From assembly GCA_003695865.1 (NCBI GenBank), contig RFGQ01000658.1, positions 1-6,821 of the forward strand: a stretch of 6,821 nt of DNA. The letters are read 5' to 3'. The DNA comes from Gemmatimonadota bacterium (GTDB lineage: Bacteria; Gemmatimonadota; Gemmatimonadetes; Longimicrobiales; Gaopeijiaceae). Position 1 is the stretch's first letter; each line of letters starts with the position of its first letter. The notes under the pieces are model-generated. The model ran no database searches. It saw nothing but the letters and a program-made list of their open reading frames with translations, and had not been told where the DNA came from. Position numbers and translations under genes: made by a program. This document shows, piece by piece, positions 1 to 6,144 of this stretch.

Positions 1-82
1 GAGCCTCGAGCCCGAGGTGCGCCTGCGCCACCACCGCTGCTTTTCGTGCTTCGCGTTCGGAGCTTCCTGCAGCGAGATGTGA
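1..82 (+). CDS. C-terminal tail of an unidentified protein (5' end outside window)
   Basis: Reading from base 2, 26 sense codons run to a TGA at 80-82. The frame is supported by codon use: 23 of the 26 codons end in G or C, like the genes downstream, while the other two forward frames look random. The visible tail is basic and then cysteine-rich: a His-His-Arg-Cys stretch, then CFSC, and a final ASCSEM, giving three cysteines in the last 14 residues. Closely spaced cysteines could bind a metal or an Fe-S cluster, but 26 residues are too few to name a family, and I do not recognise it. The gene lies on the same strand as the cyclase-FHA gene, 141 bp upstream of it, so the two need not be co-transcribed. 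Confidence 0.5.
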   Translation, partial: SLEPEVRLRHHRCFSCFAFGASCSEM

Positions 83-153
83 GGGCGGCGGGGGTAGGGC
101 ACCCGTCCGCGCCGCGAGCGCCGGTAGCGCACCTCCGAGCGCCCGCCTATGTT

Positions 154-175
154 CGCCGGGCCCGCCCGCCCGGCG
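154..175 (+). terminator. Strong GC hairpin between the first two genes (possible terminator or leader hairpin)
   Basis: CGCCGGGC (154-161) pairs perfectly with GCCCGGCG (168-175) across a 6-base loop, giving an 8-bp all-GC stem. No T-tract follows on either side, so a classical intrinsic terminator is not shown. It lies 72 bp after the stop of the upstream gene and 48 bp before the chosen start of the cyclase-FHA gene. It could end the first transcript or sit in the leader of the second. In DNA this GC-rich a chance stem is possible. Confidence 0.3.
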
Positions 176-223
176 TGCGTCGGCTGCGCACCCTGCCCAT
201 CCTCCCGATCCGGGCCTGTCACG

Positions 224-1102
224 ATGCCCCACCGCGCGATCCTCTTCGTGGACGTCTCGGGCTCGGTGCGGCTTTCCGAAACCCTCGGTATGCAGCAGGC
301 GGCGCTCGAGTACGGGCGTCTGCACGCGCGTCTCGAGGAGCTGGCGCCCGATGCGGGCGGCCGTCTCGTGAAGACGCTGGGCGACGGGGCGCTGCTGAGC
401 TTCCGCACGGCCGAGGGGGCGCTGCGGGTCGCGCGGACGATCGTCTCCGAGGGGCGTGGCCCCCTTCCGCTGCGGGCCACCGTCTGCGCCGGTGAGGTGG
501 TGGAGCAGGGCCGGGACGTCTTCGGCGAGCCGGTCAACATCGCCGCGCGCCTGCTCGACCTGGCCAAGGCGGGTCAGGTGCTCACCACCGGCGCGACCGT
601 CGAAGACCTCGCGCCCGAGGCGGCGGGCGGCACCCGAAGGCTGGGCCGGCGCGAGTTGAAGGGCGTCTCGTCGCGCGTGGACGTGGTCGAGGTCCTGTCG
701 GGCGAGAGCGAGGCGCTGACCCATGTCGCGGCGCCCGCCACACGCGAGGCCGGCGCGGGCCGCACGCTCCGTCTGGAGTGCGCGGACGCGGTGCTCATCT
801 GCGGCGAAGGGGCGAGGCGTGAGGCCGTCACCGTGGGGCGGGACGAGGACTGCACCTTCGTGATCGACGCCGCGCACGTCTCCAGGCGCCACCTCACGAT
901 CCACCACCGCAACGGCGCGTTCTACCTGCAGGACCACTCGGCCAACGGCACGCTGCTGGAGCCGCCGAGCGGCGCCCCCGTCCGCATCCGCAACGAAGAG
1001 ACGTTGCTGATCGGAAGCGGCAGGATCGTGCCCGGGGTGACGCCTGCCAACCGTGGACACCCGCATCTGCTCTTCGCGGTGTCGGAGGGCGCAGGCCGCT
1101 GA
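224..1102 (+). CDS. Class III adenylate/guanylate cyclase domain protein with C-terminal FHA domain
   Basis: This 292-residue soluble protein joins two signalling domains. Residues 4 to about 165 form a class III nucleotidyl cyclase domain with the expected catalytic set visible: metal-binding D10 (FVDVSGS) and D54 (KTLGDG), the purine-contacting pair K50 and D98, and transition-state N105 and R109 (GEPVNIAARL). It is therefore probably active, and a lysine at position 50 with D98 is the usual adenine-specific pattern, so cAMP is the likely product. Residues about 185-285 form an FHA domain, with GR at 205-206, SRRH at 221-224 and NGT at 241-243; FHA domains bind phosphothreonine peptides. 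There is no membrane segment or other sensor. I chose ATG 224 because it places the first cyclase strand at the N-terminus. The upstream ATG at 149 would add 25 proline/cysteine-rich residues unlike the domain and would run through the 154-175 hairpin. No clear Shine-Dalgarno precedes 224. Phospho-peptide control of cyclase activity or location is an inference from the domains. Confidence 0.88.
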   Translation: MPHRAILFVDVSGSVRLSETLGMQQAALEYGRLHARLEELAPDAGGRLVKTLGDGALLSFRTAEGALRVARTIVSEGRGPLPLRATVCAGEVVEQGRDVFGEPVNIAARLLDLAKAGQVLTTGATVEDLAPEAAGGTRRLGRRELKGVSSRVDVVEVLSGESEALTHVAAPATREAGAGRTLRLECADAVLICGEGARREAVTVGRDEDCTFVIDAAHVSRRHLTIHHRNGAFYLQDHSANGTLLEPPSGAPVRIRNEETLLIGSGRIVPGVTPANRGHPHLLFAVSEGAGR

Positions 1103-1126
1103 GGGGCTGCGGCCGTTAGAGCAGCC
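1094..1126. terminator. Overlapping short hairpins at the convergent gene ends
   Basis: The 13-bp gap between the two convergent stops lies inside overlapping inverted repeats. GGCCGC (1094-1099) pairs with GCGGCC (1109-1114) over a 9-base loop. Alternatively, GGCTGC (1105-1110) pairs with GCAGCC (1121-1126) over a 10-base loop. The two stems are mutually exclusive. The position is where a bidirectional terminator would be expected, but the stems are only 6 bp and no T-tract follows on either strand, so this is weak. Confidence 0.25.
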
Positions 1127-2264
1127 ACTCCTGGTCTTCGATGGACACCGTCTGCTCGCTCTCGACCTCCCCGGTGTGGCGGGTCGAGGCGGGCTCGATG
1201 AGCACGATGTGCGTCTCGACGGCCGCCGAGGCGCGGTGCTCCACGCCGGCGGGGACGACGGCGCACTGGCCCGGTCCCAGGGTGAGAGCGCCGTCGCGCA
1301 GGTGAATCGTGAGCTCGCCGGCCACCACCAGGAAGAATTCGTCCTCGTGTTCGTGGCTGTGCCAGACGATGTCACCCTCGCCCTTGGCCAGCTTCACGAG
1401 TTGCCCGTTCATCTCGGCCACGAGCTTGGGCGTCCAACGGTCCTCGAAGCGGCCGAAGTGCTCGGCAAGGTCGATGACGCGCAGTGCGCCGCGGGGCGGA
1501 GAGGCACTCGCTCCGGGCGTGGAGGGCAGCGCCGTCGGTCCGGCCGGGGCGAGTGCCTCGGCGCCGCCCGCGGCCTCCTCTGCGGCCCGCTCCGTCGCCC
1601 GCTCGCCGAGCATCGTCACCAGCCGCGCGTGGGCGTCGGCCAGGGCGCGGTCCTCGCGGCGTCGCAGCCAGCGGTACACGACGCGCGGGGTCACGAGCGC
1701 GACACCCGCGGCCACGAGCGGGACGACGCTCTCGGGCAGCCCCATGGCCGTCAACGACAGGAAGATGCCCGTGAACGAGAGCATGCCGCCCGCCGCGGCG
1801 CTCAGGAAGAGGCCGTCGCGGAAGTTGCCCAGCACGCGCACGCGCACGCCGTCTTCCGAGGGCGTGATCGACACGTAGCGCCCGCCCAGGGCGTCGCGGG
1901 CGCGCCACTCGAGGGCGTCGTTCTGCACCTTCACGATGCCCTGACGTCCGAGAGCCGCGCGGATCACCGAGATGGCGTCGTGCGGATCGGCCCCGAGCAG
2001 GCGCACGCCCGGCAGCGAGCTCTGGAACTGGATGGTCGTGGGGATGCCCGCGTACGGGTTGGCCGGAGCCTGGGTGGCTTCGTGGAGCGTGGCCGCCGCC
2101 AGCCGCACGCGCCCCGGGTCGATCCCCACCTCGGCGGCGATCTCTTCGATCTCGGCCAGCGACAGGCCGCCCTCGCTCGGGTCGTCGGCATGGGGGCCCA
2201 CCTCGGGGTCGAGCGCCCGCTTGAGGATGAGCTGCACCTCGCGGTCGCTGAAGCGGCGATCCAT
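1116..2264 (-). CDS. Membrane-hairpin protein with C-terminal cupin domain, function unknown
   Basis: This 382-residue protein has three parts. Residues 1-150 are soluble: a helical, acidic N-terminus (REVQLILKRAL, then LAEIEEIAAEVGIDPGRVR) followed by a mixed region. Residues about 151-174 and 178-197 are hydrophobic and look like two transmembrane helices joined by a short MGLPES turn. The second is followed by RWLRRRE, so by the positive-inside rule both ends should face the cytoplasm. After an Ala/Pro-rich linker (about 225-260), residues 262-357 form a single cupin. Motif 1 has H302, H304 and E309 with G316 correctly spaced; motif 2 reads GQCAVVPAGVEH and gives H343. All four metal ligands are present, but the usual Asn at the end of motif 2 is replaced. 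The ligand or substrate is not evident; small-molecule binding or sensing is inference. The start at 2264 is supported by GAGG 6 bases upstream; an upstream in-frame ATG at 2348 would add only Arg-rich sequence. It is transcribed divergently from tgt. Confidence 0.82.
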   Translation of the reverse strand: MDRRFSDREVQLILKRALDPEVGPHADDPSEGGLSLAEIEEIAAEVGIDPGRVRLAAATLHEATQAPANPYAGIPTTIQFQSSLPGVRLLGADPHDAISVIRAALGRQGIVKVQNDALEWRARDALGGRYVSITPSEDGVRVRVLGNFRDGLFLSAAAGGMLSFTGIFLSLTAMGLPESVVPLVAAGVALVTPRVVYRWLRRREDRALADAHARLVTMLGERATERAAEEAAGGAEALAPAGPTALPSTPGASASPPRGALRVIDLAEHFGRFEDRWTPKLVAEMNGQLVKLAKGEGDIVWHSHEHEDEFFLVVAGELTIHLRDGALTLGPGQCAVVPAGVEHRASAAVETHIVLIEPASTRHTGEVESEQTVSIEDQEWLL

Positions 2265-2270
2265 GAAGGA

Positions 2271-2274
2271 CCTC
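2271..2274 (-). promoter_or_regulatory. Ribosome binding site deciding the start of the cupin gene
   Basis: On the minus strand GAGG lies 6 bases before the ATG at 2264. It selects this start over the in-frame ATG at 2348, which would add 28 Arg-rich residues read from the GC-rich intergenic region. Confidence 0.5.
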
Positions 2275-2307
2275 GTGCGTGATCGTGAACGGGAGCGGCG
2301 CCCTGCC

Positions 2308-2343
2308 GGCACGGCCCGAGGTACGCGCCCGCGGCGCCGTGCC
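2308..2343. repeat. Inverted repeat in the divergent intergenic region
   Basis: GGCACGGC (2308-2315) and GCCGTGCC (2336-2343) form a perfect 8-bp inverted repeat with a 20-base spacer, between the divergent cupin and tgt genes. It could be a regulator site or a hairpin in the leader of the cupin gene transcript. In a sequence of this composition it could also be chance. I see no riboswitch in the 184-bp region. Confidence 0.25.
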
Positions 2344-2436
2344 TTCACCCCGCGACCGACGCTTCATGCAAACGCCGGCGGGCGGGTGAGGCAAGGCCGT
2401 CCCCCTCGCCCACCTACCCGGCGCCGCGCCGCCCGT

Positions 2437-2444
2437 TACCTTTG
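2437..2444 (+). promoter_or_regulatory. Putative Bacteroidetes-type -7 promoter element (TACCTTTG) of tgt
   Basis: TACCTTTG fits the TAnnTTTG -7 consensus of Bacteroidetes primary-sigma promoters at every fixed base. It ends 4 bases before the tgt ATG at 2449. Transcription from it would begin at or within a few bases of the ATG, giving a leaderless or nearly leaderless mRNA, which agrees with the absence of any Shine-Dalgarno. I see no TTG-type -33 element about 20 bases upstream, so the assignment is tentative. Confidence 0.4.
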
Positions 2445-2448
2445 CCGG

Positions 2449-3597
2449 ATGTTCGACTTCACGCTCGCCGCCACCGAGGGCGCGGCCCGCGCCGGGACGT
2501 TCCGCACGCCCCACGGAGAGGTGCCCACGCCGGTCTTCATGCCGGTGGGAACGCTGGGCACCGTGAAGGGGGTCTCGCCCGAAGAACTCGAGGCGCTGGG
2601 GGCCACGGTCGTGCTGGCCAACACCTACCATCTCTATCTGCGGCCGGGGCACGAGCTGGTCCGCGAGCTGGGTGGCCTGCACGCGTTCATGCGCTGGAAC
2701 GGCCCCATCCTGACCGACTCGGGCGGCTACCAGGTCTTCTCGCTGGCACACATCAACCGCATCGAGGACGAGGGCGTCACGTTTCAGAGCCACGTCGACG
2801 GGTCGCGCCACCTGTTCACGCCCGAGTCCGTGATGGAAATCCAGCGGGCTCTGGGCGCCGACATCGTCATGGCGTTCGACGAGTGTCCGCCGGGGGGCGC
2901 CTCGCGCGCGGCGGCGGCCGAGGCGAACCGTCGCACGCTGGCCTGGCTGGAGCGCTGCCGGGTCCGCTTCGACGCGCTCGCGCACGAGACCGTGGTGCCC
3001 GAGCAGACGCTGTTTCCCGTGCTGCAGGGCAACGTGTACGAAGACCTGCGCCGGCAACATGCGCGCGACGTGCAGGCCGCCGGCGACTGGCGGGGCTACG
3101 GAATCGGCGGCCTCAGCGTGGGCGAGGAAAAGCCCGCCATGTGGCGCGCCGTCGAGGTGCTCCACGAGGAACTCCCGAGCGGCGTGCCCCGGTACCTGAT
3201 GGGGGTGGGTTACCCCGAGGATCTGCTGGAGGCAATCGCCCGGGGATGTGATATGTTTGACTGCGTCGCCCCCACGCGGAACGCCCGGCACGGCACCGCC
3301 TGGACGGCGCACGAGGGACAGGTCAACCTGAAGGGCGCCCGCTTCCGCGCGCAGCGCGACCCGATCGATCCCGACTGCGACTGCTACGCGTGTCGCCGCT
3401 TCGACCGGGCCTACCTGCGCCACCTGCTGATCGCGGGCGAGCGCTTCGGGCACCGGCTGGTCTCGATCCACAACCTGCGCTTCCTCGTGCGGCTCGCCGA
3501 AGAGGCCCGACGCCGGATCGGAGAGGGGTCGTTCACAGGTTGGAAGGACGATTGGCTGGCGCGGTACCGGGCGGCCGGTGCGCCGCAACACGACTGA
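2449..3597 (+). CDS. tgt: tRNA-guanine(34) transglycosylase (queuine/preQ1 tRNA-ribosyltransferase)
   Basis: Tgt swaps the guanine at the wobble position (34) of GUN-anticodon tRNAs for preQ1, an early committed step of queuosine formation. The 382-residue protein has the family's usual length and all key residues. D90 (LTDSGGYQVFSL) is the general acid/base. D144 and C146 (AFDEC) contact the base. GGLSVGE lies at 220-226. D271 (MFDCVAPTR) is the covalent nucleophile. C310, C312, C315 and H341 are the zinc ligands, with the same spacing as in the Zymomonas enzyme. C146 and V224 are the bacterial-type residues that favour preQ1 over queuine. ATG 2449 begins MFDFTLAATEG exactly at the normal family start; the same frame is open for about 480 bases upstream, but that part lies over the cupin gene and is not part of Tgt. 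There is no Shine-Dalgarno, and a TACCTTTG box lies just upstream. It is probably the first gene of the run through thiG, with yajC following after 21 bp. Confidence 0.97.
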   Translation: MFDFTLAATEGAARAGTFRTPHGEVPTPVFMPVGTLGTVKGVSPEELEALGATVVLANTYHLYLRPGHELVRELGGLHAFMRWNGPILTDSGGYQVFSLAHINRIEDEGVTFQSHVDGSRHLFTPESVMEIQRALGADIVMAFDECPPGGASRAAAAEANRRTLAWLERCRVRFDALAHETVVPEQTLFPVLQGNVYEDLRRQHARDVQAAGDWRGYGIGGLSVGEEKPAMWRAVEVLHEELPSGVPRYLMGVGYPEDLLEAIARGCDMFDCVAPTRNARHGTAWTAHEGQVNLKGARFRAQRDPIDPDCDCYACRRFDRAYLRHLLIAGERFGHRLVSIHNLRFLVRLAEEARRRIGEGSFTGWKDDWLARYRAAGAPQHD

Positions 3598-3618
3598 ACA
3601 CACGACGGGAGAGAGACG

Positions 3619-3963
3619 GTGATCCACGCGGCCTTCGCGCTGCTCGCTCAGGCCCCCCAGCAGCCCCGCGGCATCTCGGGGATGGCCTTCATGATCCAGA
3701 TCGTGGCCATCATCGCGATCTTCTACTTCATCCTGATCCGTCCCCAGCGGAAGGAGCAGCAGCGCCACCGCGAGATGGTGCAGAGCCTGAAGAAAGGCGA
3801 CGAGGTGGTCACGAACGGAGGCATCATCGGCACCATCGTGCGCGCCGAGGAGGATCGCCTCGTGCTTCGCACCGGGGGCGAGAAGGGCTCGGGGCAGGAG
3901 AGCCGGGTCACGGTGGAGCGGGCCCGGGTGGCGCGCCGGATCGGCGGCGACGAGGAGGTCTGA
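3619..3963 (+). CDS. yajC: Sec translocase accessory subunit YajC
   Basis: YajC is a small single-pass inner-membrane protein that associates with SecDF and the SecYEG channel. The 114-residue product has the standard plan: a short N-terminus, one transmembrane helix at about 22-40 (IQIVAIIAIFYFILI), the conserved RPQRKE immediately after it (41-46), and the cytoplasmic LKKGDEVVTNGGIIGTIV block (57-74). A basic and then acidic tail ends the protein. The start is GTG 3619, preceded by GGGAGAG at 3607-3613. tgt followed by yajC is a widespread gene order, but there the next genes are usually secD and secF. Here def follows after 4 bp, and no secDF is in the window. Confidence 0.95.
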   Translation: MIHAAFALLAQAPQQPRGISGMAFMIQIVAIIAIFYFILIRPQRKEQQRHREMVQSLKKGDEVVTNGGIIGTIVRAEEDRLVLRTGGEKGSGQESRVTVERARVARRIGGDEEV

Positions 3964-3967
3964 GTAC

Positions 3968-4489
3968 GTGGCGGTCCGTGAGATCCGCCTGCTGGGCGAC
4001 GAGGTGCTGCGCCGGAAGGCCGTCGAGGTCGAGGCCTTCGACGACGCGCTGCGCACGCTGGTCTCGGACATGTACGAGACCATGTACCACGCCGACGGCA
4101 TCGGACTCGCAGCGCCACAGATCGGAGTCTCGCAGCGCGTGCTCGTGCTCGACATCCGCGAGCCCGAGGCGCCGCTCGGCGGTCGCCTGGCGTTCGTGAA
4201 TCCCGAGATCGTGTCGGCCTCCACGCGCACCGACCGTGCACCCGAGGGCTGCCTGTCGATTCCCGGACTCGAGGAGGTCGTCACCCGGCCGGCCGAGGTC
4301 ACGGTGCGGGGATTCGACGAGCGCGGGGAGTTCTACGAAGTCGAGGCCGACGGGCTGCTGGCGCGCGCGCTCCAGCACGAGATCGACCATCTCGACGGGA
4401 TCCTGTTCCTCGACCGCGTGAGCCCGTTGAAGCGGCGGATGCTCATGAAGAAGTGGAAGCGCAGCCGGGAGGAGGCGCGCTCGCAGTGA
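3968..4489 (+). CDS. def: Peptide deformylase
   Basis: Peptide deformylase removes the formyl group from the N-terminal methionine of new proteins, in the cytoplasm at the ribosome exit. The 173-residue protein carries all three family motifs: GIGLAAPQ (44-51), EGCLS (93-97, metal ligand C95) and QHEIDH (136-141, ligands H137 and H141, catalytic E138). Length and motifs fit an active bacterial enzyme, and the basic C-terminal tail (KRRMLMKKWKRSREEAR) is typical of many. The start is GTG 3968, with GAGGAGG at 3952-3958 inside the end of yajC, so translation is probably coupled to yajC. The stop overlaps the fmt start by 4 bases. The def-fmt pair is classical: it joins the enzyme that removes the formyl group with the one that adds it. 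Confidence 0.97.
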   Translation: MAVREIRLLGDEVLRRKAVEVEAFDDALRTLVSDMYETMYHADGIGLAAPQIGVSQRVLVLDIREPEAPLGGRLAFVNPEIVSASTRTDRAPEGCLSIPGLEEVVTRPAEVTVRGFDERGEFYEVEADGLLARALQHEIDHLDGILFLDRVSPLKRRMLMKKWKRSREEARSQ

Positions 4490-5442
4490 GGATCGTCTTC
4501 TGGGGCACGCCGGCCTTCGCCGTCCCGTCGCTCCGGGCACTCACCGACGAGGGTCACGACATCGCGGCGGTCGTGACCCAGCCCGATCGCCCTGCCGGAC
4601 GCGGGCGGCGGCTCACGCCTTCGCCCGTCAAGGAGGTGGCCGAGGCCGAGGGCATCGAGGTGCTCCAGCCCGAGCGCCCGCGCGGCGAGGCGTTCCTGGA
4701 GCGACTTGCAGAGCTGGCCCCCGACCTCTCGGTCGTGGTCGCCTACGGGCACATCCTGCGGTCCGAGGTCCTCGACCTGCCCCGCCTCGGCTCGATCAAC
4801 GTGCACGCCTCACTGCTTCCCGAGCTGCGCGGAGCGGCGCCGATCAACTGGGCGATCGCGCGGGGGCACCAGAAGACCGGCGTGACGATCATGCGCATGA
4901 CGCCGGGCATGGACGAGGGTCCGATCCTGCTCCAGACCGAGGAGCCGATCGGCCCCGAGGAGACGGCGAGCGAGCTGACCGCACGACTCTCGGAGCTGGG
5001 GGCCGAAGCGCTGGTCGAGGCGCTGACGCTGATCGACGCGGGTGCGATCGAGGAGCGCGAGCAGGACCACGCGCGGGCCACGTACGCGCCCAAGGTCGAC
5101 CGGGCCACGGCGCGCATCGACTGGAGCCGGCCCGCCCATGAGGTGGCCTGGCACGTGCGCGGCATGGACGCCGTGCCGGGTGCCTGGTCGACGCTCGAGG
5201 GTGCGCCCGTGAAGCTGTTCCGGCCGCTGCCCGACCCGGCCGTGCGGGCCGAAGGGCCGCCCGGCACGGTCGTGGACGCCGACCCGGACGAAGGCGTGCT
5301 GGTCGCCTGCGGCGAGGGCGCCGTGTGGCTGCGCGAGGTGCAGCCGGCCGGCCGCAAGCGGATGGAGGCGGGCGCGTGGGTGCGCGGCCGGGGCGTGTTC
5401 GCCGGCCAGCGCTTCGTCGACCCGCCCGAGGCGGGCGCATGA
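4486..5442 (+). CDS. fmt: Methionyl-tRNA formyltransferase
   Basis: Fmt transfers formyl from 10-formyltetrahydrofolate to initiator Met-tRNA. The 318-residue protein has the normal length and both domains. The N-terminal formyltransferase fold starts MRIVFWGTPAFAVPSLRAL and includes TQPDRPAGRGRR, the catalytic N105 and H107 (INVHASLLPELRGAAPINW) and catalytic D143 (MTPGMDEGPIL). The C-terminal OB-like tRNA-binding domain follows from about residue 205, with ATYAPK before it, then IDWSRPA, PGAWSTLEG and QPAGRKRM. I chose GTG 4486 because it gives the exact family N-terminus and overlaps the def stop as GTGA. GGGAGGAGG at 4467-4475 lies 10 bases upstream. An in-frame ATG at 4453 inside def would add 11 non-homologous residues. 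The gene ends in an ATGA overlap with the next gene, so coupling continues. Confidence 0.97.
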   Translation: MRIVFWGTPAFAVPSLRALTDEGHDIAAVVTQPDRPAGRGRRLTPSPVKEVAEAEGIEVLQPERPRGEAFLERLAELAPDLSVVVAYGHILRSEVLDLPRLGSINVHASLLPELRGAAPINWAIARGHQKTGVTIMRMTPGMDEGPILLQTEEPIGPEETASELTARLSELGAEALVEALTLIDAGAIEEREQDHARATYAPKVDRATARIDWSRPAHEVAWHVRGMDAVPGAWSTLEGAPVKLFRPLPDPAVRAEGPPGTVVDADPDEGVLVACGEGAVWLREVQPAGRKRMEAGAWVRGRGVFAGQRFVDPPEAGA

Positions 5443-6128
5443 GTCTGCCGCCGCTGCACGTGGTGACCGACGAGTCGGTGCTGGCCGCCGAGGGGTTCGC
5501 CGCGCGCGCCCGCGCCGTGCTCGAGGCGGGCGGGGGCGCGCTCGCGCTGCACCTGCGCGCGCACCGGCTTGGCGGCCGGCGCCACTACGAACTGGCAGCC
5601 CGGCTCGCCCCCGAGGCCGCTGCGGCGGGCGCCGAGCTGATCGTGAACGACCGCCTCGACGTGGCGCTGGCGCTGGGGCTGGGCGTGCACCTGGCCGAGC
5701 GCTCGCTGCCCCCCGCGGCGGTCGCCGCCCTCGAGCCCGGACCGGCCTTCTTCGGCGCGAGCGTACACGGCGCCACGCGCGCCCGCGAGGCCGCGGCCGC
5801 CGGGGCGCGCTACCTGATCGTGGGCACGATCTACGCGACCGGCTCCCACCCGGGTCGCGAGCCGGCCGGGCCGGTGCTGCTCGAGCGCGTGGCCGCCGAG
5901 GCGGCCGGCGTTCCCCTGGTGGCCATCGGGGGGGTGACGCCCGCGCGCGTTGCCGAGGTGGCCCGCGCCGGCGCCGCCGGAGTAGCGGTTCGTGCAGGGG
6001 TGTGGCACGCCGGCGATCCGGCCGCGGCGGTCGAGGCCTATCTGGAAGCGTGGCGCGCCGCTGTGGCCGGGGCGCCGGCAGGCGCCGCGAGCGCGACCCG
6101 GGGTGCGGCCCCCGCCACCGAGTGCTGA
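5439..6128 (+). CDS. thiE/tenI: Thiamine phosphate synthase superfamily protein, probably TenI-type thiazole tautomerase
   Basis: This 229-residue TIM-barrel protein belongs to the ThiE/TenI family. Seen in order: LHVVTDES (6-13), LHLRAH (37-42), LIVNDRLDVAL (68-78), GVHLAERSLP (82-91), GASVH (106-110), VGTIYATGSHPGREPAG (128-144) and VAIGGVTPARV (161-171). ThiE joins the pyrimidine and thiazole halves of thiamine; TenI converts the ThiG product to its aromatic tautomer. The phosphate-binding parts and R40, N70 and D71 are kept. However, the lysine expected in LRxK is H42, the metal-binding aspartate of the QED motif is S89 (ERS), and the lysine of the TxSK loop is H137. These changes, with thiS and thiG next door, favour a TenI-like tautomerase over a pyrophosphate-displacing synthase. 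Against a simple assignment, the position I align with the TenI active-site histidine is T130. An Ala/Gly-rich tail (about 207-229) is extra. The ATG overlaps the fmt stop as ATGA. Family is near certain; exact reaction is not. Confidence 0.85.
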   Translation: MSLPPLHVVTDESVLAAEGFAARARAVLEAGGGALALHLRAHRLGGRRHYELAARLAPEAAAAGAELIVNDRLDVALALGLGVHLAERSLPPAAVAALEPGPAFFGASVHGATRAREAAAAGARYLIVGTIYATGSHPGREPAGPVLLERVAAEAAGVPLVAIGGVTPARVAEVARAGAAGVAVRAGVWHAGDPAAAVEAYLEAWRAAVAGAPAGAASATRGAAPATEC

Positions 6129-6144
6129 AGGGACGACGCACGTC

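Noticed and set aside
149..223. Earlier ATG at 149 as the start of the cyclase gene
   Set aside because: It adds 25 Pro/Cys-rich residues with no family match, covers the 154-175 hairpin, and has no ribosome binding site. ATG 224 starts just before the first cyclase strand.
46..495. Open frame of 149 codons overlapping the start of the cyclase gene
   Set aside because: The product is Arg/Ala/Pro-rich and overlaps the cyclase domain in a different frame; the cyclase frame has all the catalytic motifs.
1053..2282. Plus-strand open frame of 409 codons opposite the cupin gene
   Set aside because: It is a His/Arg/Gly-rich mirror of the cupin gene and overlaps the end of the cyclase-FHA gene in another frame. 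The minus-strand reading has clear cupin motifs and a ribosome binding site.
2265..2448. Possible preQ1 riboswitch upstream of tgt
   Set aside because: The region has no preQ1 aptamer-like pattern, and the TACCTTTG box just before the ATG would leave no room for a leader. Only an 8-bp inverted repeat was seen.
1372..4302. A very long open frame on the minus strand (976 codons)
   Set aside because: It runs antisense across yajC, tgt and part of def and, at its far end, out of frame through the cupin gene. Its translation is Arg/Pro/Ala/His-rich with no domain. Such frames arise when nearly all codons of real genes end in G or C.
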